From positions 2,115,156 through 2,179,155 of the forward strand of contig CP074573.1 of NCBI GenBank assembly GCA_018394295.1: DNA of 64,000 nt. The letters run 5' to 3'. The translations under genes and the position numbers were made by a program. This document shows positions 45,581-54,634 of this stretch, piece after piece (the first letter of the stretch is position 1; each line of letters starts with the position of its first letter). The stretch is from Mycoplasmatota bacterium (lineage in GTDB: Bacteria; Bacillota_I; Bacilli_A; Haloplasmatales; Haloplasmataceae). The notes beneath the pieces were generated by a model. That model was not told where the DNA came from. It was given only the letters and a program-made list of their open reading frames with translations, and did not search any database.

Positions 45581-45880
45581 ATGTATAGAAATCAATTTTC
45601 TCCAGTACCTTATCGAGCAATCCCATATAATGAAGTTCAAGGAGTTGATAATGAAGGGCGCTTTTTACCATTTTTAGCAGGAATCGCTATTACAGCTCCA
45701 TTCTGGGCAGGAGGTTTTGGATATAAACGAAGATGCTGTTATCCTTACCCTACCCCTTATCCTTATCCATACCCAGTTCCTTACCCTTACCCTTATCCCT
45801 ACCCATATACTTATAATACTTATCAAGGAGTAGTTGGTTCACCTTACAGTTATTATTATGGTAGACCTTATGTTTATTAA
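45581..45880 (+). CDS. Small Pro-Tyr-repeat (coat-like) protein
   Basis: The 99-residue protein starts after a perfect TTAGGAGG site. Residues 1 to about 35 are soluble, about 28-48 form a short hydrophobic stretch (FLPFLAGIAITAPFWAGGFG), then KRRCC and a tail of about 45 residues dominated by YP dipeptides (PYPYPYPVPYPYP), ending in a Tyr-rich stretch. Tyr/Pro-rich tails are frequent in spore-coat and exosporium proteins, where Tyr can be cross-linked. A CATAGACTA -10-like element lies at 45541-45549. Named family not recognised; coat role inferred. Confidence 0.75.
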   Translation: MYRNQFSPVPYRAIPYNEVQGVDNEGRFLPFLAGIAITAPFWAGGFGYKRRCCYPYPTPYPYPYPVPYPYPYPYPYTYNTYQGVVGSPYSYYYGRPYVY

Positions 45881-45944
45881 TTTTTTAAAATCATGATAAG
45901 CGAAGAACTGAGTTGAGTTTACCTTAAATTAAATAAATATCATG

Positions 45945-45974
45945 AAAAAAATAGCAGCTATCCGCTATTTTTTT
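45945..45974. terminator. Bidirectional terminator
   Basis: The stem AAAAAAATAGC/GCTATTTTTTT lies between the convergent Pro-Tyr and ATP-grasp genes. Confidence 0.8.
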
Positions 45975-45986
45975 TTAAATAAAATA

Positions 45987-47201
45987 CTAGGATCGAATTT
46001 TAAAATGTATTTCTTTAATCGCACTTTTCGCATTTTGGATTGCCTTTTCTTTATTTTCTCCTGTAGCCAAAACATAAGCATAACGATTTCCCATAGATTT
46101 TGGTAGACATACAATATTCCCTTTTCGTGGTTTAATATATACTTTTATAACCCCTTTTTTCTGCATTGCCCTTTTTTTGCCTGTCACCGTTTCGATGGTA
46201 CCTGCCTTTGGAACCGTGATATATTGAATATAAGCATGCTTTTTATATTTGGGTTTAATATCTACATATTGATTCAATGCCAATTTTAATGTTTCTTTCG
46301 TCAAATCAATCCCATAGCCTGCTTTAATTAATTGATTCATCCCTCCACCTGAGATGCGTGGATTAATTTCAATTAGCTTCCATATTCCATTTACATATCT
46401 TAATTCAAGGTGACAAGCGCCATTTTTCATACCATGTAAATAAATGATATCAGAAATAGCCCTTTTTAATGGTTGGTATAATGATACTGATGGGTTTATA
46501 ACTAAATTATAACCTGTCACAATAAAATGATGATTGATTAAACTAATATCTTGTTCAACAATACCTATAATGTGAATCAAACCTCTAATAACTAAGACTT
46601 CTACTAAATATTGCGGTCCTTCTAAATATTCTTCAATTAATATTTTTTGTTTGGGATATTTTTTTCTTAAATTTTTTACTTGTTGTTTATATTGATCATA
46701 ATTTTTTATTTTATAAACGTCTTTTGATCCTGTAGATTGGGGTGATTTTACAATACACGGAAGTATTTTAGTAATTTCATCTTTTGTATAGGGCATGTCG
46801 TGTTCTAAAACCTTAAATTGAGGACTGTAAGTCGAATGCTTCATCAGTTCTCTTGATAATACTTTATTTTCCATCTGATAAATCGCATTCGTTGTAAAAT
46901 GATTCACAGCATATTCTTCAGCTAAGCGACATGCAGTGTAGATATATGAATCAACAAAACTAACGATTGCTTTGATATCAAAAGCTTTTAATTCTAATTG
47001 TTTAATCATCGTTTTCATTGCTTCTACATCATTTAAGTCACAATACCTCATTATATGAACATCCATAAACTCTTCCCGTTGGACCATATTCTTTTTTTTG
47101 TTTGTAAAAAGAACAGTGAAAAACCCAAGATCCTGTGCTGCTTTAATTGCTTCACGACTTGAACCTGATTTTTGCGTACCTATAAAAATGATTGTTTTCA
47201 T
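45987..47201 (-). CDS. ATP-grasp carboxylate-amine ligase-like protein (paralogue 2)
   Basis: At 404 residues this is the same length as the paralogue at 39721 and collinear with it: MKTIIFIGTQKSGSSREAIKA at the start, LPCIVKSPQSTGSKDVYKI, ILIEEYLEGPQYLVEVLV, CHLELRYVNGIWKLIEINPRISGGG, and a shared C-terminal KKGVIKVYIKPRKGN domain. ATP and metal-binding residues are kept. Here it follows a Mur-like ligase by 15 bp and not a YheC/D protein. The start has AAGGGAGGG. By fold it should join a carboxylate to an amine with ATP; substrates are unknown. Confidence 0.8.
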   Translation of the reverse strand: MKTIIFIGTQKSGSSREAIKAAQDLGFFTVLFTNKKKNMVQREEFMDVHIMRYCDLNDVEAMKTMIKQLELKAFDIKAIVSFVDSYIYTACRLAEEYAVNHFTTNAIYQMENKVLSRELMKHSTYSPQFKVLEHDMPYTKDEITKILPCIVKSPQSTGSKDVYKIKNYDQYKQQVKNLRKKYPKQKILIEEYLEGPQYLVEVLVIRGLIHIIGIVEQDISLINHHFIVTGYNLVINPSVSLYQPLKRAISDIIYLHGMKNGACHLELRYVNGIWKLIEINPRISGGGMNQLIKAGYGIDLTKETLKLALNQYVDIKPKYKKHAYIQYITVPKAGTIETVTGKKRAMQKKGVIKVYIKPRKGNIVCLPKSMGNRYAYVLATGENKEKAIQNAKSAIKEIHFKIRS

Positions 47202-47216
47202 ATGTTTATCCCTCCC

Positions 47217-48596
47217 TTACCTATCGTCTTTAATTAAATGCTTAATGATATTTTTCATTTTATTATCTAACATTGAAGTTTTAAATAGGACCCTAACATT
47301 TGGTTTCAACAAACGTGATAAAACCATCTTAATTTCATCTTCATTGTGGCAGTGAAAAATATTTTTTTCATCCATTCCATTCAATATCGCTTCATCTCCT
47401 ATTTGTTTAGAAAACTGATCGATTGTGACTAGATAATCAATCTCATAATCAACTATCATTTTTCCAATTTCCTTACATTGTTCTGATGCAAAATGGCCCA
47501 GGTAAGAAATATTCCCTAACACAACAACTTTAGTGTTACCTCTATAGTTAAATGTTTTGAATGCTGCCTTTATAGAAGTAGGATTAGAACTCCAGGTATC
47601 ATCAATAATAACACTATCATTTAACCCTTTATGTATTTCGAAATGTGATTTAATGGGCTTGAATGAAGCGATATGAGTTATTGCTTTTTTAAGTGGCATT
47701 CCTAATATATCTAAGACAGCTAAAGCACTCAAAGCATTATACACATTGTGTTCTCCTAAACAAGGGATACTCACTTTATATTTTTCTTTTTTATGGTATA
47801 GTGTAAAACACATCTTGTCATGCTCAAACCGGATTTTCGAAGCAGTATAATCTGATTTATGTTTAATTCCAAAAGTTTTTAGTTTCCCTTTATATGTGCT
47901 AAAATCTATTTTTTTTATATTTTCATCATCACCATTAATAATTAAAGTTCCTTTATTTTTAAGTGCTGAAATCATTTCACCCTTAGCTCGAATGTAGTTA
48001 TCTAATGTTTTACAACCACTTAAATGATCAATCCCAATATTTGTGATTACACCAATCGATGGTTTAAAAAATTTAGCACTATAAATAATCTCACCTGGTT
48101 CCGTTAAAGCTGTTTCATAAACACCATATGTTTTGGTATCATCGATATCCATTAAGTAATCATGATTAAACCTAAGTGAATTTTTACTTAGTACAGTCCC
48201 TGTGATATGATATTCTTTCGCTAAAACTTGTTTAATCATTTCCTTTGTGGTTGTTTTCCCACAAGTACCTGTCACCGCAATTGTTTTAATTGAAAAAAGA
48301 CTACGATAATACTTGATAAACTGTTCGTAAGTTCTATCAATATCTAAAACAAAAAGAAATTTTTCTTTTAGATAGAGATTATTTTTTAAAAGGGGTTGAT
48401 CAGTCACAATATAACAATGTTGTAATTGTTCAAATTTTTTCACATTTATAGTTAATTTTTTATTTAAATGAAAAACAAGGGTGTTGTTATCAATATCATT
48501 AACTGATGTCACAACGCGTTTAATCTTTATAGGTGTTACAGGAACAGGAGTTATTCTTAACACCTCACATAATTTATTTAATTCCAATATTTTCAT
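47217..48596 (-). CDS. Mur-ligase-like (MurF family) protein, operon with ATP-grasp
   Basis: The 459-residue protein has P-loop VTGTCGKTTTKEM, Lys/Glu/His sites GVYETALTEPGE and TNIGIDHLSG, the central GEHNVYNALSALAVLD helix, and DDTWSSNPTSIKAAF where MurF has D-x-N-A-N-P. The N-terminal domain does not look like a UDP-MurNAc-binding domain: it has LVFHLNKKLTINVKKF and IVTDQP. It is therefore a peptide ligase related to MurF, perhaps with another acceptor. It has a close paralogue at 49875. It starts with a GGTGAG site, is followed by its ATP-grasp partner, and has a CATATACTA -10-like element upstream at 48654-48662. Confidence 0.8.
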   Translation of the reverse strand: MKILELNKLCEVLRITPVPVTPIKIKRVVTSVNDIDNNTLVFHLNKKLTINVKKFEQLQHCYIVTDQPLLKNNLYLKEKFLFVLDIDRTYEQFIKYYRSLFSIKTIAVTGTCGKTTTKEMIKQVLAKEYHITGTVLSKNSLRFNHDYLMDIDDTKTYGVYETALTEPGEIIYSAKFFKPSIGVITNIGIDHLSGCKTLDNYIRAKGEMISALKNKGTLIINGDDENIKKIDFSTYKGKLKTFGIKHKSDYTASKIRFEHDKMCFTLYHKKEKYKVSIPCLGEHNVYNALSALAVLDILGMPLKKAITHIASFKPIKSHFEIHKGLNDSVIIDDTWSSNPTSIKAAFKTFNYRGNTKVVVLGNISYLGHFASEQCKEIGKMIVDYEIDYLVTIDQFSKQIGDEAILNGMDEKNIFHCHNEDEIKMVLSRLLKPNVRVLFKTSMLDNKMKNIIKHLIKDDR

Positions 48597-48843
48597 TTAC
48601 TGCTCACCTTCTTAATAATGTCAACTATTCTTGGTATAAAATAAACTTTATTATAGTATATGAAAAGAAAACATTATTGTATGGGTATTAAAATGAAGTA
48701 TGATTAAGACATGATAAAATTAAACGATATAATCAATATGAATGTTTAAAAATAAATGCACATGATAGCTATCTTATTCAAAATCAACTGGTGTAACATA
48801 TTATAAAAATAAATTAAGTATTGTTTAAAAGAAGGTGAATTAT

Positions 48844-49833
48844 ATGAATGTATGGTTAAAAAAGTTAAAAAACCATCCGAAGTATCAGTTATGGAATATG
48901 AAAGAAATAGAATTAAAAGATAAAGAAATATACGAAAAATACATTCAAGAAACAACTTATGAAGCAAGTGTGTGGTCTTCTAATTTTACTTATTTATGGG
49001 CACATACCAATTCAACCAAAGTTAACATCTTTAAAGCGATGATAGATGGTCTGTTAGTGACCTTTATTCTCTCTCATAAAGGAAGGTTATATTTACCCTG
49101 TTTACCTTTTGGAAAAGCTGATGTAGAACATCTTGTGGATGTTTTATTAAAATGCGCGAAATTATGTTTTGAATGGAATCAACAAAGTCGTTATTTTAAC
49201 AAATCAACAATCAACCCGATTAATTCAATTCAATTAGACTTTCTTAAAACCTCACAACGATTCGAACATTATTTTCGAGAAGAGAGGTTAACAGGCTTAG
49301 AGCGACATTATTCAATCGATAAATTACTTGACTTAAGTGGAAAAGACTTTAGTAAAGTACGAAACAAAATCAATAAATTTAACCGAATGTATCCTAATTT
49401 GGTTATTAGAAACTATCAACCTGATGATTTTCAATCCATTATGGAATTAGGAGAAGGTTGGGAAAATACATCAGGAGGAAAATATCGACGTATCATAGAT
49501 GGTTTTTATTTTGAACCAATCATTAGTCATTATAAAGAATTAAATCATATCATCATTGTTTTTGAACTAGATGGAAAAATTATCGGTATGACAACAGTAG
49601 AGATTTTACCAACGGGACAAGCGTGGGGATGCGTCACAAAGTTTATCAAAGATTATCATGGAATATCAGAAAAATTAACGATAGAAGTGATTAAAAAAAT
49701 CCATGAAATAAACCCTCAAGTAAAGTACATTAATGTAGGTAGTGATTTAGGTAGTAAGGGATTAGCCTTTTTTAAAGAAAGATTCAGACCTGTTTTAAAT
49801 TACGAAAGATACGCTGTGTTTTATAAATATTAA
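48844..49833 (+). CDS. DUF2156-type (GNAT-fold) aminoacyl/acyl transferase-like protein
   Basis: The ATG at 48844 has AAGAAGG 8 nt upstream, giving 329 residues. The fold signals are those of DUF2156 proteins, the class containing the catalytic part of lysyl-phosphatidylglycerol synthase: NKFNRMYPNLVIRNYQPDDF, IIVFELDGKIIGMTTVEIL and INVGSDLGSKGLAFFKERF..YERYAVF. Such proteins move an aminoacyl group from tRNA or another donor. It lies between two Mur-like operons on the opposite strand. A CATATTATA element lies at 48798-48806. It may add an amino acid in the same pathway (inference). Confidence 0.75.
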   Translation: MNVWLKKLKNHPKYQLWNMKEIELKDKEIYEKYIQETTYEASVWSSNFTYLWAHTNSTKVNIFKAMIDGLLVTFILSHKGRLYLPCLPFGKADVEHLVDVLLKCAKLCFEWNQQSRYFNKSTINPINSIQLDFLKTSQRFEHYFREERLTGLERHYSIDKLLDLSGKDFSKVRNKINKFNRMYPNLVIRNYQPDDFQSIMELGEGWENTSGGKYRRIIDGFYFEPIISHYKELNHIIIVFELDGKIIGMTTVEILPTGQAWGCVTKFIKDYHGISEKLTIEVIKKIHEINPQVKYINVGSDLGSKGLAFFKERFRPVLNYERYAVFYKY

Positions 49834-49838
49834 TTAAT

Positions 49839-49875
49839 AACAAATAAAAGAAGGCTTTGCCTTCTTTTATTTGTT
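49839..49875. terminator. Bidirectional terminator
   Basis: A 17-bp perfect stem (AACAAATAAAAGAAGGC and complement) with loop TTT lies between the convergent DUF2156 and Mur-like genes. Confidence 0.85.
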
Positions 49876-51251
49876 TACTCATTTATAATATCATGGATTA
49901 ATGTCGTAACTTCTTTATTTTTTATGGAAACTTTAAAAAGAACCATTGTATTCGAATCAAGCAAAGATTCTAAAGTACTTTTTAAATCTTCAATAGTTTT
50001 ACAATATAGGATACGACTATTTTTCATATGATGATTGGCTGCACTTTTTGCAATCTGTTTAGAAAATATATCTAAGGTAATTAAAATATCAAACTTATAA
50101 TCTACAATCATTTTCCCAATATTTTCATATTGTTCTAAAGCATAATCACCTAAATAAGAAATTTTACCTAATACAGCAATTTTAACTTTATCTTTACCCA
50201 ACTCCTGTATTACTTCAAAAGCTGCTTTCATAGATGTTGGATTTGAACTCCAAGTATCATCAATAATAATACTTTTGTTGATTCCTTCATGAAAAGCTAA
50301 ATGTGACCGAATAAAAGTTATAGAAGCTAAATCTTCTATGGCTTCCTCTATATTGATTCCTAGCTCATCTAAAACTGCTAATGCTGCTAAAGCGTTATAA
50401 ACATTATGTTTACCATATCCAGGTATATAAGCTTTATATTTCTTATCTCGTGTTTTTAATGTAAAAGTCATTCCTTTATCTTTGTAGACAATCGCTTCTG
50501 CTTGATAATCAGAAACATTATCTATCCCAAAAGTTATGATTTTTCCTTTAAAAGGAGACATATCGATTTTTTTTATATTGTCATCATCATGATTAATAAT
50601 CAATGTTCCTTGATAGTTAAGTCCAGCTAACATTTCTCCTTTAGTACGAATATAATTATCTACTGTTTTACAACCACTTAAATGGTCAATCCCGATATTA
50701 GTAATCACTCCAATCGTTGGTTTAAAGAAATTACAACCAAAAATTAGATTTCCTGGATAAGAAATAGCTGTTTCAAAAACACCATAATCTGTTTTATCGT
50801 CTATCCTTAATAGATAACCTAAATCAAATGAAAGGGCATTTTTATTACCAATTGTAGCTGCAACTGTAGATTTTTTCTCTAAAATTTGTTTAATGATTTC
50901 CTTTGTTGTTGTTTTTCCACACGTTCCTGTTATTGCTATAACAGGTAAATTAAATAATTTACGATAATAATCAATAAACTTTTGATAAGCCTTTTTAACA
51001 TCTAATACATGTAAAAAGAATGACACTTTTTCTTTATTATTGTTTAATATGGGTTGATCTGTTACGATAAAACAGTTTTTTGATTTATTAAATAACTTAA
51101 AATCTAACTCCTCTTTTTTATTTAAATGAAAAACTAGCGTATCATCCTTTATTTTCTTAATATCATTTTCTACATGATATATAACAGTATCTTCATTGTG
51201 AGTTGTTACATTTAGCAGTTCTTTTATTTTATTTAATCTTAATTCTTTCAT
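49875..51251 (-). CDS. Mur-ligase-like (MurF family) protein, operon with YheC/D
   Basis: The ATG at 51251 follows GAGGAGG, giving 458 residues. It is a close paralogue of the protein at 47217: ITGTCGKTTTKEI P-loop, TNIGIDHLSGCKTVDNYIR, GKHNVYNALAALAVLDELG and DDTWSSNPTSMKAAF. The N-terminal domain again has LVFHLNKKEELDFKLF and FIVTDQPIL and not a muramic-acid-binding motif. The start overlaps the end of the YheC/D gene by 23 bp, so translation is probably coupled. Mur fold and ATP use are well supported; substrate is unknown. Confidence 0.8.
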   Translation of the reverse strand: MKELRLNKIKELLNVTTHNEDTVIYHVENDIKKIKDDTLVFHLNKKEELDFKLFNKSKNCFIVTDQPILNNNKEKVSFFLHVLDVKKAYQKFIDYYRKLFNLPVIAITGTCGKTTTKEIIKQILEKKSTVAATIGNKNALSFDLGYLLRIDDKTDYGVFETAISYPGNLIFGCNFFKPTIGVITNIGIDHLSGCKTVDNYIRTKGEMLAGLNYQGTLIINHDDDNIKKIDMSPFKGKIITFGIDNVSDYQAEAIVYKDKGMTFTLKTRDKKYKAYIPGYGKHNVYNALAALAVLDELGINIEEAIEDLASITFIRSHLAFHEGINKSIIIDDTWSSNPTSMKAAFEVIQELGKDKVKIAVLGKISYLGDYALEQYENIGKMIVDYKFDILITLDIFSKQIAKSAANHHMKNSRILYCKTIEDLKSTLESLLDSNTMVLFKVSIKNKEVTTLIHDIINE

Positions 51252-52275
51252 CCTTATAACCTCCTCTTTTTTGATTCGCAATATGATATGCATACATAAC
51301 CGCATTATATGCAGTTATGGATTGGATATAAAGATGTCCTGGTCGCCAATTCACTTCATAAATCCATATCTTCTTATTTTCATCTATTCCTATGTCAATT
51401 CCTAGTTCATCAAATTCATGATTGTATAAAGACTCAAAATGTTTAGCAAACTGTAATGAAAATAATTCTAAATACCTTTTTATATTAAAATAATCATCTT
51501 CAAATTCTTCAAATAAAAAACTATCTATACTAGTGATTTGACCACCCTGATCCAAATTTGTAGCTATTTTACCTTTCAATCCAATCTTAGGATAAATAAT
51601 GGTATTCAACCATTTTCCATCTTTATCTTTTTGTAGATGTAATCGTATATCATAAGGATCACCAGTTTTTCTTCTACAAAGAACATATTTTTGTAGTAAG
51701 ATCCTATTATCTTTTAATAAATCACTTATATAATCAAGTAAATCTAAACGATTCATTTTTTTTATCTTTTCTTTTTCTTTTACTATAAACATTTCATTGT
51801 CTTTTTCAATATATAAAACATTATTCCCATGTTTACCGTCTATGGGTTTAAGAATGACTTGTGAATGATGATTAAGGAATATTAATGCATCAATTGGTTT
51901 TTTTATTCTCGCAAAAGGCAACAAATATTTTACGAATAATTTCCCTTTTTCTATTCTTTTATATATTGATAATTTTGTTCCGACAGGAAAACTTGTAAAT
52001 GGAATTAATTTCTTTAACTCTTGATATATTTCTATTTGTTTTTTTGTTTTGGGTCCAACAACATTCATTACAACATCTGGATAGGGATATTCTTTTTCTA
52101 TCCAATTACCATCTTCATAAGCTAAACCCAATATGGTTTTTGTTTTCAAATTAACACCCTTTGATGAAAAGAAGAAAAACTCTATTCCTTCCATCTTCGC
52201 AACAGATGCATAGTTATAGGCTCTAGAAACCTTATCCGGTTTTGCTCGATAATGAAACATCCCAATTAGGGGCAT
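51229..52275 (-). CDS. YheC/YheD-type (spore-coat-associated) ATP-grasp protein (paralogue 2)
   Basis: The ATG at 52275 (MPLIGMFHYRAKPDKVSRAY) follows GAGGTGAT, giving 348 residues. Family marks are QVILKPIDGKHGNNVLYI, PYDIRLHLQKDKDGKW and the metal-site end WIYEVNWRPGHLY. The protein is collinear with the one at 40940. It is the first gene of a pair with a Mur-like ligase. A CATACTTTA element (minus strand, 52311-52319) lies about 40 bp upstream, fitting expression in sporulation. Confidence 0.85.
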   Translation of the reverse strand: MPLIGMFHYRAKPDKVSRAYNYASVAKMEGIEFFFFSSKGVNLKTKTILGLAYEDGNWIEKEYPYPDVVMNVVGPKTKKQIEIYQELKKLIPFTSFPVGTKLSIYKRIEKGKLFVKYLLPFARIKKPIDALIFLNHHSQVILKPIDGKHGNNVLYIEKDNEMFIVKEKEKIKKMNRLDLLDYISDLLKDNRILLQKYVLCRRKTGDPYDIRLHLQKDKDGKWLNTIIYPKIGLKGKIATNLDQGGQITSIDSFLFEEFEDDYFNIKRYLELFSLQFAKHFESLYNHEFDELGIDIGIDENKKIWIYEVNWRPGHLYIQSITAYNAVMYAYHIANQKRGGYKDERIKIK

Positions 52276-52367
52276 ATATATCACCTCATATCTAGAATAC
52301 TAGTATATAATAAAGTATGAAAAAAAAGTGGTATTGATTGGGTAATGGGGTTGTGTGTCATAAAAAA

Positions 52368-52395
52368 AAACCTATAAAATCATTTTTATAGGTTT
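52368..52395 (-). terminator. Terminator after the beta-hydroxyacid dehydrogenase gene
   Basis: The 12-bp stem AAACCTATAAAA/TTTTATAGGTTT with a 4-nt loop is followed by a T run on the minus strand. Confidence 0.8.
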
Positions 52396-52402
52396 ATAAT
52401 CA

Positions 52403-53275
52403 TTAAATTGTATCATCTTCATAATATTTTATAATTGCTTGTGTCCCCAGATTACCATATCCATTTTCCATTAAACTCGAATATAAACTTTCAACTAAAT
52501 CCAGACCTGGTAAATCAAGTGCAACATTACGAGCTTCATCTTGCGCTAGATGCATATCCTTAATAAAATGTTTAATGAAGAAGCCTGGTTTATAATCTTT
52601 GCTCACAATTTTAGGTGCATTATTATCAAGTTGCCAACTGCCTGCAGCACCTTTAGAAATACTTTTTAACACTGCTTCAACGTTCAAGTTTGCTTGTTTA
52701 GCGTAAACCAATGCCTCAACCATACCAATCATATTGCCTGCAATGACAATTTGATTAACCATTTTAGTATGTTGTCCACTTCCAGCATGACCTTGATAAA
52801 CAACATTTTTACCTAATGTATCAAATATTTCTTTACATTCAATGAAAATATCTTCATCTCCACCAACCATAATTGATAAGGTTGCATTTTGAGCACCAAC
52901 GTCTCCACCTGAAACAGGAGCGTCCAATACATGAATATTTTTAGTTCGTGCTTTTTGATCTATTTCTTTTGCTAAAGAAGGGGATGAGGTTGTCATATCA
53001 ATCAATATTGTATTCGGATTACATGAATTTATTAATCCATTCTTTCCTAAATAAACATCTTGGACATCCGTATGTAATCCTACAATGGTTATAATCAAAT
53101 CACAATTTTGAGCTAAGTCACCAATCGTCGGACACCAAGTCGCTCCCTTTTCAATTAATGGTTCAGCTTTTTTTTCAGTTCGTGTATAAATATATAATGC
53201 TTTATATTTATCTAATAAATGTAAAGCCATTGGTATCCCCATTACACCTAATCCAATAAAACCTATTTTTTTCAT
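52403..53275 (-). CDS. NAD(P)-dependent beta-hydroxyacid dehydrogenase (HIBADH/GarR/GlxR family)
   Basis: The 290-residue protein has the dinucleotide motif GFIGLGVMGIPMALHLL, the substrate-binding DAPVSGGDVGAQNATLSIMVGG and the catalytic Lys in GSGQHTKMVNQIVIAGNM, all standard for this family. Members act on 3-hydroxyisobutyrate, tartronate semialdehyde or succinic semialdehyde. Which one cannot be decided here. It is a single gene with AAGGAGAGG start site and its own terminator. Confidence 0.88.
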   Translation of the reverse strand: MKKIGFIGLGVMGIPMALHLLDKYKALYIYTRTEKKAEPLIEKGATWCPTIGDLAQNCDLIITIVGLHTDVQDVYLGKNGLINSCNPNTILIDMTTSSPSLAKEIDQKARTKNIHVLDAPVSGGDVGAQNATLSIMVGGDEDIFIECKEIFDTLGKNVVYQGHAGSGQHTKMVNQIVIAGNMIGMVEALVYAKQANLNVEAVLKSISKGAAGSWQLDNNAPKIVSKDYKPGFFIKHFIKDMHLAQDEARNVALDLPGLDLVESLYSSLMENGYGNLGTQAIIKYYEDDTI

Positions 53276-53371
53276 GTTTTAATCCTCTCCTTGAGGTTAT
53301 ATTTTAACTTTATATATTATAACTTCTTTTTTATTAAAATGCAACATTAGATAAATTTAGCGCAATTAAAA

Positions 53372-53389
53372 AGCTGACATAAGTCAGCT
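53372..53389 (-). terminator. Terminator after ptsH
   Basis: The stem AGCTGAC/GTCAGCT with a 4-nt loop is followed by TTTTTAATT on the minus strand. Confidence 0.75.
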
Positions 53390-53397
53390 GTTTAAAA

Positions 53398-53661
53398 TTA
53401 CTTAGAAATTCCTTGAGCCTTTAATTCTTGTTCAATAGCTTCAAGTGCTTCACTTTCATCATCACCTGTAGCAATTATGTTTATTTCAGCTCCTTGACGT
53501 ATACCTAAAGACATAACACCCATAATAGATTTCAGGTTCACTTTACGTCCTTGATATTCAAGTGTTAGTTCACTTGCATATTTGCTAGCTGCATTTACTA
53601 ATTTAGTAGCAGGACGAGCATGTACACCTGCTTCATCTGTTACGATAAATTTTTTTTCCAT
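53398..53661 (-). CDS. ptsH: Phosphocarrier protein HPr
   Basis: The 87-residue protein has the active His in [12 protein letters not shown] (His15) and the regulatory Ser46 in [16 protein letters not shown], with normal HPr length. It passes phosphate from enzyme I to sugar-specific EII proteins, and when Ser46 is phosphorylated acts in carbon catabolite control. ptsI is not next to it. The gene downstream of a membrane EIIB-like protein gene (66 bp) could be co-transcribed with it. Confidence 0.95.
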   Translation of the reverse strand: MEKKFIVTDEAGVHARPATKLVNAASKYASELTLEYQGRKVNLKSIMGVMSLGIRQGAEINIIATGDDESEALEAIEQELKAQGISK

Positions 53662-53726
53662 TGATGTTTCTCCCCTTTTATGTTATTTTACTATATTTTA
53701 CAACAAATTGGAAACATTTACAACCA

Positions 53727-54392
53727 TTAAACTTGTGTTAAATATGCTTTAATCGCATTTTCTAAATCTTCAGCATTACTACCAATTACAGCTTGAAGTT
53801 TATTTCCAGCTATAAATGCACCTTTTGCACCAGAATTTTTCATGCTTTCTAAATCGACTGCTTTAATATCTTTTAATTCAACCTTTAGACGACTATACTC
53901 ATACGAAACAGAAAGTATATTCTCTTTACCACCTAATAGATTGAGAAAGTTTTCAACCACTTGATTGTTAACCACAATTTTTGCTTCTTGTGATTTTTTA
54001 ATATAATAGTTATCATATAAAAATAAACTCATAAAATAAATCATATAAAGTATAAGAATACTACCAAAATAATAATAGTAATCTACCGCAAAATACAAGA
54101 AAACATAACTAACAATCAATGAAGTCAAAATTAAAGCATATCGCGAATAAATCAATTTAGTTTTACGAATATGTCTAATATATAAATTAAACACTTGTCT
54201 TGAAGCATACAACACACTACCTACCATAAACAATAGATAAAAAATAATTAAGATACTTATTTTAAAACCATACGAATAGTTAAAATGATAATAAATATCA
54301 ATATTATTTTGTGTAATAAATAAATTAACTATGTAAAATAAAATAAATATTATGGCGATAATCAATAAATTGACTAAATTTGCTTTTTTCAT
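53727..54392 (-). CDS. Membrane protein with degenerate PTS EIIB-like domain
   Basis: Residues about 8-130 hold four membrane spans. Residues about 143-221 align with the EIIB domain of glucose-type PTS permeases: FLNLLGGKENILSVSYEYSRLKVELKDIKAVD, split as LGGKENIL and SRLKVELKD, then MKNSGAKGAFIAGNKLQAVIGSNAEDLENAI. The catalytic Cys that should follow the NI segment (DACxTRLR) is missing; Tyr and Ser stand there. It therefore cannot carry phosphate on Cys and may be a sensor or regulator of PTS flux. It lies directly upstream of ptsH. Confidence 0.75.
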   Translation of the reverse strand: MKKANLVNLLIIAIIFILFYIVNLFITQNNIDIYYHFNYSYGFKISILIIFYLLFMVGSVLYASRQVFNLYIRHIRKTKLIYSRYALILTSLIVSYVFLYFAVDYYYYFGSILILYMIYFMSLFLYDNYYIKKSQEAKIVVNNQVVENFLNLLGGKENILSVSYEYSRLKVELKDIKAVDLESMKNSGAKGAFIAGNKLQAVIGSNAEDLENAIKAYLTQV

Positions 54393-54634
54393 GAACTTTC
54401 CTCCTGTAATTATTTTAACGTGTTTTAAAAATATATCAAGACTTAATTTATTAATTTAACATTATTTTTATTATATCATAAAAATGATAAACTATTAAAA
54501 TTTACAATTCTAATTAGATATAGGATATTTATTTAAGTATATAAATACATTTTTATAATATCACTACAAATAACCCATCCATATAATTTGTATAAGCATT
54601 TAATATAGTAACATCAAATGATGGAGGTGATATA

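Noticed and set aside
43033..51251. The three Mur-like genes as normal murF for peptidoglycan
   Set aside because: The N-terminal domains lack a recognisable UDP-MurNAc site, the DxxNANP motif is changed in all, and three copies paired with ATP-grasp genes do not fit a single housekeeping murF.
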